Shown: positions 22,604 through 33,696, counted from the stretch's first letter. The stretch: DNA of 64,000 nt from Reticulitermes speratus (GCA_021186555.1 JAJKFL010000013.1:36856743-36920742), one strand, 5' to 3'. The notes: generated by a model from the letters alone, not told the origin. A program made the numbers and translations.

Positions 22604-22806
22604 GAGATCTTCGCTCCTCTGGGATATTACGCTGCGTCGTGTGGTAATTGTTTACCTACGTTTCGGGACAACATATCGGTCCCATCTTCACGGTCAAGAG
22701 TACTCGTACTCTTGACCCGCGAAGATGGAACCGATACGTTGTCCCGAAACGTCAGTAGACAATTACCATACGACGCAGCGTAATAGCCCAGAAGAGCGCA
22801 GATCTC
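22604..22806. repeat. Foldback family F, near-perfect 203-bp palindrome
   Basis: Ends GAGATCTTCGCTCCTCTGGG and, reversed, GAGATCTGCGCTCTTCTGGG; the centre is GGTCAAGAGTAC followed two bases later by its complement. Minus 22657-22691 reads GTGAAGA, T, stem GGGAC/GTCCC, GAAACGTA; the plus arm at 22718-22753 reads GCGAAGA, T, GGAAC/GTCCC, GAAACGTC. Both arms carry a change in the first two core bases. Confidence 0.85.
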
Positions 22807-23334
22807 ATCAACATCGCGGCGGAAGCGTGAAATCAAGGTTAACCATCCTTGTTTGAAATTTGTTTAAAAATGGGTGCATTAGTAAGTGTCCTTGGCACAT
22901 ATTTAATAAATTATGACTCCGTGAATTAATAAGAAACAATAAAACAAAAAAGGGGGGCCCGGTAAGATTAAATAGTCCGCATAGATAACCTGTTCTGGTG
23001 GTTAGGCCGCTGTTTGCTTTGAGCAGCAACCGTGTTTACATATCGCAATGGCAACCACCCACCACCCACCCGAGATCCTGCCCCCTCAGGGAGCAAAGAA
23101 AGTGAATCAAAGGACTAAAGGCAAGGTTTCGGCGTTCAATCTCTTGCATATTCACCTGCGAGACAGAAAGAATCAGCAACTGAACTCGCGATATTCAGAC
23201 GATGTTTCGATATCGACTGACTTCAATAGCACCCTGCTTGTGTAGCTGTACGTCCCTTTAAATCCACAGAGTACGATTACGCAATCACGATATTTATCAT
23301 TCCTTGTCGCCTTACAAGAAAGAAAAGGTAAAAC

Positions 23335-23555
23335 GAGTTGAAGATTCTGTTCTTCTTGGATGTTATACAGAAGGTTGAGAGATCCCGACGTTTCGAATGA
23401 CCGTAGTGCCTTCATCTTAATATATTATGACTTCACATTCTTTAAGATGAAGCACTACGATCGAACTCGAGGACCTTCAAGATGAAGGCAATAAGGCCTT
23501 CGAAACGTCGGAATCTGTCAACGTCGCTACACAGCTTAACATCCCAGAAGACCAA
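23335..23555. repeat. Foldback family F, subfamily with GAAGGC stem
   Basis: TTCTTCTTGGATGTTATAC at left and AACATCCCAGAAGACC at right are the ends. The right arm has TCAAGA, T, stem GAAGGC/GCCTTC around AATAAG, GAAACGTCGG (23480-23512). On the minus strand the element reads ILVFWDVKLCSDVDRFRRF. 22837-23334 carries no recognised feature. Confidence 0.6.
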
Positions 23556-23604
23556 AATCCTGTAACACCATCCATGTGGAAAACTGAAATGTCGCAAAAG
23601 TAAA

Positions 23605-24135
23605 ATTATCCCTTTGCAGGCCATGAGGGCTTACCTCTCCAAACATTTGTAACCTCAACACCACATGGAGGTAGGTGGTCTGTTTCACGCTCCAGCCTCT
23701 TTAGCCGCGAAAACAGAGCCCTCGTACCCATTAAATAAGATGCCAGGTAAGTGCCAGTAGTGGCGTAGTTAGGTGTTTTGGAGCGCCCGGGACGAGTACC
23801 ACATTGACGCCCCTAAAAGAAATTACGAAATTTATGAAAGTCACAATTATTTCATGAATTTCCTTTCATAAGGCTTAATATAATTTATAACTTATGGAGG
23901 ACAGAAAATAAATTTTTTATTGTAATAAATATTTTGTTGCCCAGTTAGCCGCCCCTTATACTCTGCTGCCCGGGGTGGCCACAACACTCTCCCCCCCCAC
24001 CCCCCCACACCCGCGTAGACGCTGGGTGCCAGCGGCCGTCTAGACTCTTTGAAAGAAAGATTATCTTGCCGATGCCGAGAAAAGAACTGTGATCTTTCGG
24101 TCGCCCAACCAGTGGCCTGTTTACAATAACGACCG
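23605..24135 (-). mobile_element. SINE family C split by a MITE
   Basis: The body (23605-23754) has GCAGGCCATGAGGGC, AACCTCAACACCACATGGAGG and GTACCCATTAAATAAG. The continuation with a tRNA-like head (24025-24135) has AACTGTGATCTTTCGGTCG and CCAGTGGCCTGTTTACAATAACGACCGCG. The 270 bp between is a separate element with inverted ends. Confidence 0.55.
23755..24024. mobile_element. MITE-like element, CAGTGGCGTAG ends, copy 1
   Basis: Starts CAGTAGTGGCGTAGTTAGG with GGAGCGCCCGGGACGAG and ends GCCCGGGGTGGCC...CGCGTAGACGCTG. Interior is A/T-rich. The organisation matches 54374-54640: GGCG(C)CCGGG block, ACGAAATTTATGA, AT-rich middle, then GCCGC(C) and a C-run before the end. It interrupts a SINE. 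Confidence 0.6.
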
Positions 24136-24301
24136 CGCTACCCCGGATTGTTCACAAGAAGAAAACGGGAAAGGAAGAAAAATATGTAATAGACGGAGGC
24201 AGAGTGAGATAGAGAATAAATAAATAAACAAGTAAAGAAGGAAGAAAAGAAAGAAAGGAATTAAAGGAAGAAACAAAGAGGAAGTAGTACATTTTGTACA
24301 T

Positions 24302-24412
24302 GTGAAGGTAAAGCTATCCCTATACAGGCCTGGACAGACCCCTACGGTTCCAGGAGGTTTAGGCTTCCAGATTTCCAAACAATCGGCATATGAAGGTAGT
24401 AAGCTTGTCTGG
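24302..24412 (-). mobile_element. SINE family D fragment (3' end)
   Basis: CTATCCCTATACAGGCCTGGACAG, GGTTCCAGGAGGTTTAGGC and AATCGGCATATGAAGG match the 3' end of 48524-48766. 24136-24301 is purine-rich with GAAGGAAAGAAA words. Confidence 0.65.
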
Positions 24413-24430
24413 TCTGGTACTGTACATGAA

Positions 24431-24755
24431 TACCTACGTACATTTATGATAATAATTCGTTGAATTTTTCTTAGAATGGGAAATATTTTCAGACAAACTT
24501 TTAGAGAAAATCAAAACACATTTTACGTTCAACACACTTTCTTCTGAAAATCGTAGTTGTTACAAGACAAAGTGGCAAAATATGGTACAGCCAGACCGGC
24601 CACAGATGACAATACAATGCGGCACAGAAAAGATGCGATTTGCTTGAGAGATAACTGAGGCACGCATAGAGACACACACTCAGAATATGTAATATGTATT
24701 GCTTTCCACTGCAACAGTGGTTACGGGAACGCGCCTTCATGTTACGTTATACGTA
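24431..24755 (+). repeat. Repeat family G, 3' portion
   Basis: Aligns by eye over its whole length to 53097-53405: CTACGTACATTTATGATAATA, GGGAAATATTTTCAGACAAAC, AGAAAATCAAAACACATTTTA, GAAAATCGT, TACAGCCAGACCGGCCACAGATGACAATA, and ATGTAATATGTATTGCTTT. Class unknown; no termini recognised. Confidence 0.7.
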
Positions 24756-25089
24756 CACTGCTTTACTCCTTAGTCTCTCCCAGATAATATCAAAATAGTA
24801 CCTAAAATTGGCCGGGACCGCATTTTCCCAAATATTTTTCAATGTATTACTCACTGTCGTCCATTGTATGTAGAGTTTGTTTGAAATATATTTTAGTTTG
24901 CCTATACCTTGCGCAGGCAAACTTTAAGCAGTACATTTCTGTGTTCAAAGAGATATTCCGTGCGACAATCCCGGTAACCTTTGTTTCATTGTTTTACAAT
25001 TTAATATCAACTTTCATGAAGGCAATAACAAATTGATGTCTATAAATAATGCTCTCCGACAAACATTGATTTACGATTGTTTAAAGTGA

Positions 25090-25405
25090 ACACTAAAGAA
25101 ATCCATGGAGCAGAGTCGTTCTTGAGAAGCTAGTATTTTCTCAGCTAATAAATTCTCCGAATTTTGTGGAACCCAAAGGTTTATTACCGTCTTCGCAAAA
25201 GACCGCCACTTGTTTCTATCCTCAGCCATATCAATCTAGTTCCCGCTTTTCCCGAAATTTTTTATAATCCATTTTTGTATTATCCTCCCATTTACGCCTA
25301 GTTATTCCAACTTGTCACTTTCCCTCAGGTTACACATCTCCTGTTCCCCTTACATGCCATATGTCCTGCACATATCATTCTTCATTTGATGACCGTAATT
25401 ACCCG
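25090..25405 (-). pseudogene. LINE family H 3' end, decayed
   Basis: Read on the minus strand it parallels 45900-46230: CATGGAGCAGAGTCGTTCTTGAGAAGCTA, ATTTTGTGGAACCCAAAGGTT, TCCTCAGCCATATCAATCTAG, TTATCCTCCCATTTACGCCTAG, CTCCTGTTCCCC and CTGCACATATCATTCTTC (the RMxWAGH region). Frameshifts and stops interrupt the frame. Confidence 0.7.
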
Positions 25406-26661
25406 TTATATATAAGCATCAATACAAGAAGATATATTGAAATATGTTAATAACTGGTAACACAGCACGAGTCACTGTCACTGTGGCAGCAATACGACCG
25501 GCCCAGCAGCTGTTCTATTGACGCTTCGTGGGAATTGAGAAAGCAGACTAGCTCCAAGGCAGAAAGTGCTTCCAACTGAATTAATAACCCAGTATGTTTG
25601 AATCTCCCATCAGCGTATGAATATTGGAAATACATTTAAAATAGAATATAGTAACTATGTAATGGTGACGTAATAAACTACGTCACTATTTCACCATCGC
25701 GTACAAGGAAGTTTTACCTACATTACATTAAATGGGTGAGTGTATAGTTTTGAAGCAATGCAATATTGTTCAGTCTGTACAGTAACATAATTTTGCCACA
25801 TAATCACCCTTATTTTCAACGCAATTAGTCCAGCGGGTCACAAGTTTTTGTATGCCACAACGAGCAGTATAGCCAACACAAGAAATTAAAAAAAAAATCT
25901 TTCTGAATACCTTCTGTCTCCTGAGTGATTTGCATATTAGTGCTGCGTCGTTAAATAAAGTGCAAATAGATAAATAACTGTGGTCAAGGTAGGCATACAC
26001 TTCCAACTGGACCAGACACAAACGTCAGACTCATAGCTTAGGCACGTTCTGATGCGATATGCCATTTCATCAACATTATCCCATGCTAGACGGTAAACCA
26101 CACTGGACGACACACTTGAAAGCTTTCGTACTGAATTTAAAAAAAAATAAACAATCTAGAAGAAAAGAAAGAATCCATCTTTGTTCCAATGGCAAGAACG
26201 TGATACAGTCGGACATTAACTGATCGCGAACGTTTAGTGCGGTGATGCATCTATATAATATGGCAGAGCGTGACCCAACATATTTCTATTCCGGAGATGG
26301 AAAGATGGTTACCATACAGGAGAGGGTGGGGGGTCAGGAACGCCTTCAAAATGACTGCAACACTCGAGAACAAAAGAAGCGATACTCCGCGAGATGCAGC
26401 GGGCATCCTGGGAAAGCATTTGTTTTCCGTTCCGGGTCAGAAGTTGCTGTGCACTGCCTCAGCGGGAACGAACATGCGGACGCGTCCCAATGTGCGATTA
26501 CCCTCTGAAAATGACCACGCGTCTAGTTAAAAAAAGCAGCACCGATACCTCAAAAAACCGAAAGTCACGATGTGGTCATGGGTTCAAATTCGGGCTTGGA
26601 GACTAGCCATAATCTTGGTCGTCGTAGGTTTCCTCAGGACTTCCAATAATAATTAGGCCAT
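25406..26661. other. No gene recognised
   Basis: AT-rich then (26230-26560) mixed composition with three overlapping plus-strand frames of 70 to 88 codons. They overlap in all frames and match nothing I know. Confidence 0.4.
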
Positions 26662-26674
26662 ATCCATACTATGC

Positions 26675-26869
26675 TCCTTCCTCTTCTTCTTCCCATTGCG
26701 CAACAGCCCCTAGTGGGCCAGGGCCTCCTCACTGTCTAGGCTTCACGATCACACTCAGACACACCACAATCGGTAGGACTTCTCTGGACGAGTGATCAGC
26801 CCGTCGCAGAGACCTCCACCTGACAACACACAACACTCACAAGAGACAGACATCCATGCCCCCGGCGGG
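26675..26869 (-). mobile_element. SINE family A, 5'-truncated, with target duplication
   Basis: Body AACAGCCCCTAGTGGGCC, GGTAGGACTTCTCTGGACG, CGTCGCAGAGACCTCCACC, CATCCATGCCCCCGGCGGG, then it stops before the tRNA-like head. ATCCATACTATGC (26662-26674) and ATCCATATTATGC (26870-26882) flank it. The duplication shows that this shortened form is how it inserted, not later deletion. 26883-27510 has no recognised feature. Confidence 0.8.
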
Positions 26870-27510
26870 ATCCATATTATGCCATTCTGCCATTTAACGC
26901 CGCCTATGAAAACCAAATGACAAAGCGGAATTAAATTAAAAACGCACAGATTGGTCAAAATCCAGAAGACGTCTTGAATTTAAGGGCTTGCATTTAGAGG
27001 ATACATCCCTCATACATGAAGCTACAAAGAATTTGCATTTTTACGTTTGAGAATAGCAGACTGATGACGGGTAAATTCCAGCAGAAAAGCGGTTGTACAT
27101 ACATGCTTCACACAAGCATTGAAGACGTGTGGATTCATATGTGAATTTTGGTGTTCGCAGTGGGGGCTGGTTTTCCTCTGACCACTTCCGTTTTCCCTGA
27201 CAGTTGTCTTTCCACCAACACTCCGTATGCCCGTATCATAGCGGGTTTGTACAAAAGAACATTTGCAGACCCTAGGACCAGTTGACCCAATTTAATCGAA
27301 ATTCTTCAACCAATAGCTCAAATTCATCCAAATAACTCGCGTTAATTATGAAGGTGGAGGAGGTATGTTATATTTTTATAAGACTACACGTCCTGAAAAC
27401 CCGGAAGTCCATAATCTATACACAATTCTAAATATGTCAAAACTTGCTCTCTAATAAAGTGTCGTGTGATAATCCATAAATAAACCTAAATGAATATAAA
27501 ATCCGCTGAT

Positions 27511-27695
27511 CCAGTCTAAGGCATAGGTCTGCGGCGGCTCGCTTGCTGGGATTGAGGGTTCGAATCTCGCCAGGGGCATGTATGTCTGTCTCTTATGAGT
27601 GTTATGTGTTGTCAGATAGAGGTCTCTGCAACGGGATGATCTCTAGTCCAGAGGAGTCCTACCGAGTGTGTGTGTGTCATTGAATGTGATCAGGT
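27511..27695 (+). mobile_element. SINE family A, plus strand
   Basis: CCAGTCTAAGGCATAGGTCTGCGGC, CTCGCTTGCTGGGATTGAGGG and TTCGAATCTCGCCAGGGGCATG form the tRNA-like head, with the B box intact. The body follows to CTACCGAGTGTG and then decays; the usual 3' end is not recognisable. Confidence 0.7.
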
Positions 27696-27699
27696 GCAA

Positions 27700-28684
27700 C
27701 AGTAAACCTCTACAGTATAATGAGTAGGTAGAAGTGGTCAGACTAAGAAACAAAGAAAATAATAATTTAGGATTGCTCTGTTAAAGAAATTTTTTTATCG
27801 TCTAGAGTTCTAAAAACGACGCAGAATGTAAAGGTAGCTAAACTAGCAGACTTTGTCCAGAGACACAAAACAGCTTTCTGTCGGACTCAACTCAGTATGT
27901 GCAACCCCGCCCTTTCACCTGACGACGGAAGATCCAGTTTCCAAAAAGCTGTGTCGGTTTTTGAACATTAGAAGCTGATCAAAATCAAAATAGCGAAAAC
28001 CCCTTGTGATATACCGTTGTCAAAACCCTGCAGACCTGAAGAGCAGTATTATTTTACAATGCGTGAGACATACAAATATTTATCCTGTTGGTTGTAAATT
28101 TTTCTGCATTTTCTGTTACTTCTCTCACATGTCCAAATATTCTCATCTCTCTGCCCACAGACATCTTCAATCTACGCCGGCTAGTACCTCTCTCCTTCAA
28201 ATGAAAAATGTTCGGTCTTTCACTAACTTGTCCTAAGACAATAAATCTCTGAATGAGGTCTGGACTGATGACAGTACTGTCTATGGTAACAGCATTCAGC
28301 TCTGCCACTTGTTGGCTCTGTCCCTCGGGCAAGACAAGAGACATTGAGACGCAACCTTAGGCAGAGGTGGGAGTGGTGTGGGTGCCAGAGTTGCACGATT
28401 TGGGGATTCACGAGACGAGAGCGAGGAGCCTCACGACCGCGAGCAGACACACATCACGTCCCATCATGCATCGCGCGCGATAACAAAGCGTGCCAGCCAC
28501 TCACGGGCACATTGTCTGATAAGGCGGAGCCATTACGCCCGAAATCGCAGGAACTGGCTTAAAAAATACCCTAAGGAAGTTCCTAGTTTCTCGAGTGAGA
28601 TTTGAGGGTCTTTCAGCGGTCACTATATTGAACGCTGTGTTCTGAAGACGTTTCCTGCTAAATATCGACAAAATTTTACCAGAC
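27700..28684. other. No gene recognised; GC-richer patch
   Basis: 28330-28560 is CpG-rich compared with its surroundings (GCGAGGAGCC, CATCGCGCGCGATAAC) and has frames on both strands, none recognisable. The remainder is ordinary AT-rich DNA. Confidence 0.4.
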
Positions 28685-28698
28685 TACACAGTTTCATA

Positions 28699-28952
28699 CG
28701 GGTTCGATTCCCGATGGTGTCACTGGAATTTTTCATTGACATAAACGTTCCGGTCGCACTATGGCCCTGGGGTCGACTCAGCCTCTAACAGAAATGAGTA
28801 TCAGAAATCTTTCCTGGGGGGTAAAGGCGGCCGGTGCGTAGGGCTGACAACCTTACCACCTTCATGTGCCGATTGTCTAAAAAATCTGGGAGCCTCAACC
28901 TCCTGGATCCCTAAGGGCCTGTCCAGGCCTGTAATGGGATTGCTTAACCTTT
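28699..28952 (+). mobile_element. SINE family D with 14-bp target duplication
   Basis: TACACAGTTTCATA (28685-28698) and TACACGGTTTCATA (28953-28966) flank the copy. It starts within the tRNA-like head just before GGGTTCGATTCCCG (B box), so it is 5'-truncated. Then come CTATGGCCCTGGGGTCGACTC, AGCCTCTAACAGAAATGAG, GGGGGTAAAGGCGGCCGG, ACCTTACCACCTTCATG and GGGCCTGTCCAGGCCTGTAATGGGAT. The last segment is a strong hairpin (GGCCTG...CAGGCC). Confidence 0.85.
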
Positions 28953-29049
28953 TACACGGTTTCATATTCCAGCAGACGACATTCTACATAGGGTTTTGTT
29001 GCTACTGTTCGCGTTCTGCAAATCGTTGTTATCAGCACAATCATTCTTA

Positions 29050-29148
29050 ACAAGCTTATAGTCGTTCAGCCAGTCAATAAATTCCTCGCTTTTTATGTTC
29101 ATGACCTTCTATACAACAGCCAGTCACTCGTCACTATCCTAGTTAAAT
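29050..29148 (-). pseudogene. LINE family H 3' fragment, old
   Basis: CAGCCAGTCAATAAATTCCTCGCTTTTTATG...CAGCCAGTCACTCGTCACTATCC parallels CAGCTAGTCAAGAAATTCCTCGCATTTTATG...CCACCTGTCCCTATCC at 33750-33850. 29149-29769 has nothing recognised. Confidence 0.45.
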
Positions 29149-29769
29149 AAATCAAGTTCACATATTCACACCTTAGCAGTTATTCAAGGCGCCATCTTGA
29201 TGTTTCCATCCCATCCAGGACCATTTAAAAACAACATTTACTCGTATAGGACGTTTGGACCAAGCAGTTTAACGCAAGGGCGACGCTGAGATTTGCATTC
29301 GGATACAACATTATAAGAATCATCACTGTGCTGTTTCTCGTATTGTATGTGGCTTTATTCATTCATTCCAGACGAATATCGGGATAGCAGTTTGAAACAG
29401 TCTACGGTCATCAACTTGCCAACTCTAACCTTCTCAACCTTGCTAATCATCTTTCCATTCCATGCAAAGTCTGCATGATCTGTCCATCTCTGTGGCTGAG
29501 TGAGCATCGCTAAATAACAATAAATCAACGAGTAGCGTAGATTCTACTATGACTATCCCTTTAAGGTGTAAGTTCATTTATATATATATATAAACTTATT
29601 TCCTACCTTACAGAAAACACACCGTGTCTCCCTAACAAAGAACATCCAGTTAATTCTGCTTAGGGAAATAATCGCCTTTTATTGTGAGAATCTTAGGTAA
29701 GACAACTATAAACTCTACGGAAAAATGCATAGTATCCTATGTTCAAGATGCTGGTACATATAGTAACCA

Positions 29770-29905
29770 GCGTGCTTTAAATGGTAAAGTTGTCGCTGTG
29801 CACACCGTAAGTGCATGCATCGGAGGAGAATAATTATAGCCAAACCCATTTATAACCTCAGCACTATACAGAAATGATTGGTCAAATGTGCATTACAGAG
29901 TTACC
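29770..29905 (-). mobile_element. SINE family C fragment, old
   Basis: GGTAAAGTTGTCGCTG, ATAACCTCAGCACTATACAG and ATGATTGGTCAAATGTGC recall the core; alignment is loose. Confidence 0.4.
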
Positions 29906-29949
29906 CTATATCCTTTATCAATAACAAAGCACAAGTAGTTGCATTATTA

Positions 29950-30136
29950 CAGTCAAACCCGGTTATAACGACATCGATTTACACGACACCTCCTCTATAA
30001 CTTCAGACATTCTGTGGTACAAATTAATACCGCACTGTTAACCATAACATTATAATCCTCGGATATAACAACACTCGTTTATAACGGCACAAAATATTCA
30101 GTCCCTTTCATGACGTTACAACAGAGTTCGAATATA
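29950..30136. mobile_element. pogo-like MITE, copy 1 (about 187 bp)
   Basis: Starts CAGTCAAACCCGGTTATAAC after TA (29948-29949) and has repeated internal TATAACGACA-type words. It aligns throughout with 47561-47745, including CACTGTTAACCATAACATTAT and AAAATATTCAGTCCC. The start is typical of pogo/Tigger elements of the Tc1/mariner superfamily. The right end (GACGTTACAACAGAGTTCGAA) is decayed. Confidence 0.65.
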
Positions 30137-30181
30137 TTTATTTTCCATGGCATGGTGTTTAAGCACAGGATAGCGGTTGTT

Positions 30182-30211
30182 TAATAATAATAATAATAAT
30201 AATAATAATAT
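30182..30211. repeat. TAA trinucleotide microsatellite
   Basis: Ten uninterrupted TAA units. 30212-30930 holds no recognised gene. Confidence 0.9.
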
Positions 30212-30930
30212 GTTAATTTTCGCGTAACACCTAGCAGTCGCAAGGCTGAATATCAAACCGTCGTAATGAGTCATTAGTCTGTGCACATTCTGATATTATT
30301 CTCTGCGAAAGGCATTGTGCTCATGAAATAACATACGCCAATAAACCAGCACAAAACTATACATCAGTCGTTGCCTTGACACGATCTTAAGACAGATGAC
30401 GAATGACCTTTGAAACGTAAGAGACGTTTGTAAGGCGGATCGCGAGAAAGGAAGAAATGCTACCTTCCCCCTCAACCCAAAGACGTTAAAGAATGGACTG
30501 ACCGTTGTGGACGATCTCATCCATTACCACACATGTGATAATGATCACAGAATATAGTGACAAATCACCAGACTTGAGGGATCGCCACGCCTCGCCATGA
30601 TACATTGCACATAAAACTTAAGCCAGGATGAACAGTGCATTCAGACAGATGACAATCAGACGTAAGGCGCTGTGCTTCTTACCATTGACTATGATGGACA
30701 CAGCCTAGAGTAAGGCATTGTCTTATGGGCTGTATTCGTTTCTGAACTTTTACCATGTCATGGGCAAGATAAAACATATTGAGAGCATAACACAAAAATG
30801 CATTATAAACCAGTAACATGTTTTATATCCCTGTAGTTCTATAGCTTATATTCCTTCTCTAGAGAAATAATTTCGGTTAAAAAAGCAAGAATCAACTTAT
30901 GTCACGACCATTAAGATGCCACGTCTCATG

Positions 30931-31195
30931 TTTTTTTTTAATGGAGCAATAGCCCCTAGCGGGCCAGGGCCTCCTCATTATTGAAGCTCACATTATTGAA
31001 GATCACACTCAGACACACCACACTCGGTAGGACTCCTCTGGACGAGTGATCAGCCCGACGCAGAGACCTCTACCTGACAACATACAACACCCACAACAGA
31101 CACATCTATGTCTCCCAGCGAGATTCGATCCCACAATCCCAGCAAGCGAACGGCTGCAGACCCACTTCTTAGACCGCACGGCCACTGGGCTCGGC
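30931..31195 (-). mobile_element. SINE family A, copy 1 of a head-to-tail trimer
   Basis: Poly-T (30931-30939), body with CCTCATTATTGAAGCTCACATT (partly duplicated), CTCGGTAGGACTCC, and a tRNA-like head GATTCGATCCCACAATCCC...CGCACGGCCACTGGGCTCGGC. It is more diverged than the next two copies. Confidence 0.85.
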
Positions 31196-31209
31196 AACTC
31201 TCATATACT

Positions 31210-31474
31210 TTTTTTTTCTATGGCTCGACAGCCCTATATGGGCCTGGGCCTCCTCGTTTCGTCGAGGTTTCATGGTCACACACATTTGAGACACACCACA
31301 GTCGGTAGGACTCCTCTGGACGAGGGACCAGCTCGTCGCAGAGACCTCTACCTGACAACACACAACACACACAAGAGACAGACATCCATGCCCCCGGTGG
31401 GATTCGAACCCACGATCCTAGTAAGCGAGCGGCCGAAGACCCACGCCTTAGACCGCACGGCCACTGGGATCGGC
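31210..31474 (-). mobile_element. SINE family A, copy 2 of trimer
   Basis: Flanked on both sides by AACTCTCATATACT (31196-31209 and 31475-31488). Full length: poly-T, GGCTCGACAGCCCTATATGGGC, body, GGTGGGATTCGAACCCACG (B box, reversed) and CGCACGGCCACTGGGATCGGC. Open frames crossing this cluster (31046-32063) are read-through of SINE sequence and should not be taken as genes. Confidence 0.9.
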
Positions 31475-31488
31475 AACTCTCATATACT

Positions 31489-31751
31489 TTTTTTTTTGTA
31501 TGCTCGACAGCCCTATATGGGCCTGGGCCTCCTCGTTTCGTCGAGGCTTCACGATCTCACACTTTAGACACACCACAGTCGGTAGGACTCCTCTGGACGA
31601 GGACCAGCTCCATCGCAGAGACCTCTACCTGACAACACACAACACTCACAAGAGACAGACATCCATGCGCCCGGTGGGATTCGAACCCAAGATCATAGTA
31701 AGCGAGCGGCCGAAGACCCACGCCTTAGACCGCACGGCCACTGGGATCGGC
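31489..31751 (-). mobile_element. SINE family A, copy 3 of trimer
   Basis: Poly-T then TATGCTCGACAGCCCTATATGG, a body nearly the same as copy 2, and the tRNA-like head. It is followed by AACTCTTATATACT (31752-31765), a one-base variant of the linker. The 3' end variant GAGCATAC before the A-tail is shared with the dimer at 55266-55525. Confidence 0.9.
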
Positions 31752-31819
31752 AACTCTTATATACTACCTATATTAAAAGACACAGTTTCCTTACGCTTAA
31801 TTAAGCAACACGACATAAA

Positions 31820-32060
31820 GTCATGCGGAGGATTGGAGGTAAACAATCGAAAATTCTTAACCTCGGCTCTGGATGGAGATGAGACGTCAGGTTCACGCCT
31901 CAGCAGCCTTAGGACTCTCGAACAAGTCCACAGACCGATTCAATACGGTACGCTCACGGCCGTTCTTGAAGATTTAGAGATAAACTGTTTGCCCCTCTCG
32001 AGAATGGAACCGCGATTTGTTGGTCCTCCAGCCATAGCATATCTGAATTGGCCGGACACC
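31820..32060 (-). mobile_element. SINE family C, old copy
   Basis: TTCTTAACCTCGGCTCTGGATGGAG, CAGGTTCACGCCTCAGCAGCCTTA and a decayed head AATGGAACCGCGATTTG...CAGCCATAGCATATCTGAATTGG. 32061-32894 has no recognised feature apart from an ORF-poor AT-rich stretch. Confidence 0.55.
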
Positions 32061-32894
32061 TAGCACCTGCTTGAAGATTTAAACTCTTAATTTTTTTCAC
32101 AATGTACGTTTATACGTTCCGTATGATTATCACGAACGGAGCAGTACATCACCTACTTACAGACTTCAAGACAATCAGCCTGTGACTCCGTTAGGAGCGA
32201 AGTTTGTATAAACTGTCATTTAACAGCTCCTGTAACTGCACAAACTATACGCTTATAACGACATGGGAATATTATCACGAAGGCAGAATATTTAAGGATT
32301 TGGTAGAAGCTGGTCCTATCCTTTCGATCGGGTGGAGAGACTGTAAGAAGCCAGAAGCCTCAAGTAGATTACTTCTGTCCCGATTGAGAATTGAGACTTG
32401 AATCTGCGGAAGACTGATCCCAACTGTTATTGCTACTCAAATCTAGTCTTTTTTTCTTCCTTTCTTCTCCCACAGTTCTTAGGCACAGAGGAACATTTTC
32501 CTTAGAAGTAAGTCAATTCATAAACAAACTGCAAGAACTTAAGAAAGGTGGGCCTGTAGGCATCGTACGATTTCTGACTCATTCAATTACCCCTACTTAA
32601 TTTATTCAATACTCATTCGACGTGCACCAAATTCTTTTAACTTAAGAAATGCGTTTCATCTTCTGATACAACTCTTGAAAGTAACATTTTCCCCTCTTAC
32701 GAGGTATGCAACGAGTTATGGTAACTCTGTATGCAGAAATGCATGCACGTCTTCATGTAAGGTGTTCGTTATTTTGGTCGCATTTTAATCAAAATATTTA
32801 TATGAAGTCCGATTTTAGTAAAACTCACTAACATAAAATTTCATAAAAATACGTTCAGCAGTTCTAGAGTTATCAAGCGACAGTTAGTTATAAA

Positions 32895-33180
32895 TTTAAA
32901 TTTCACCCTAGAACAGGCCATGAAAATCCAGAGGGAAAGTAGAGGTATAGCTCTACTCTTTCTTTAACCTCGGCGCTGTATGGGGGATGGTTGGTAAACG
33001 CCAAGAAACGGCCGCTTTACCCCCCGAGAAAGAGAATTGATACCCACTGTACAGAAGGCTGGGTTGGCCCCAGGACCGGTGTGGATGCGTACGGAATATT
33101 TCGCCACAACCAGGATTCGATCCCCAGATCGTCCAGCCCTCAGCAAGTCGCTATACCGCCTACGCTGTCGCGGCCCGCGT
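32895..33180 (-). mobile_element. SINE family C, full-length copy
   Basis: CACCCTAGAACAGGCCATG, AGTAGAGGTATAGCTCTAC, TTAACCTCGGCGCTGTATGG, GGCCGCTTTACC, ACCCACTGTACAGAAGG, then CAGGATTCGATCCCCAGATCG (B box reversed) and GTCGCTATACCGCCTACGC at the tRNA-like 5' end. No clear target duplication was found. 33190-33680 has no recognised feature. Confidence 0.8.
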
Positions 33181-33696
33181 GATATTTAGAAATCGTAAAA
33201 TTAATTAACGCGTTTCTGCAACATTTCCTTACGAAAATCGAGTGCAACAATCTCACGAACACTGCGGACGTAACACAAGAAGAGTAAATTTCGTGTAGGA
33301 AGGAGAAGAATAATAAGAGAGAGAGCCAGAGAGAGAAAGATTGCAGGAGTGTGGTATCGTTGTATAGATGACATCAGTTCTGACGAGTCATCAATAAACT
33401 GCTGCAACCACTGCCTTCTGGACGACCTCCCGCAGCGGAGGGCGTTCTTCAGCTGTCAACTCGGGAGGCATGGCACATAAATACTCACGAGTCCTCTTAT
33501 TTCAACGGAAAGCACTGCGGTGCAAATTGTTCCAGCGACATGCGTCTAACATGAAAAAGGTTCGGAGTTCAAAACTCCACCCCGGAAACAGGCAGTTCCC
33601 AGGATTTACATGTCTTCTGTCAGTGATTCCACGCAAGACGAAATTTTTCCATTCTTGCCGGGATTAGGTAAACGTAAAGTTGTCTCTTTCCACGAC

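Noticed and set aside
31046..32063. Plus-strand frames of 173 and 187 codons
   Set aside because: They translate consecutive SINE A copies (MPPVGFEPTI phrase from the B box region). The same phrase appears wherever this SINE occurs (34194-34469, 55263-55625), so they are repeat read-through.
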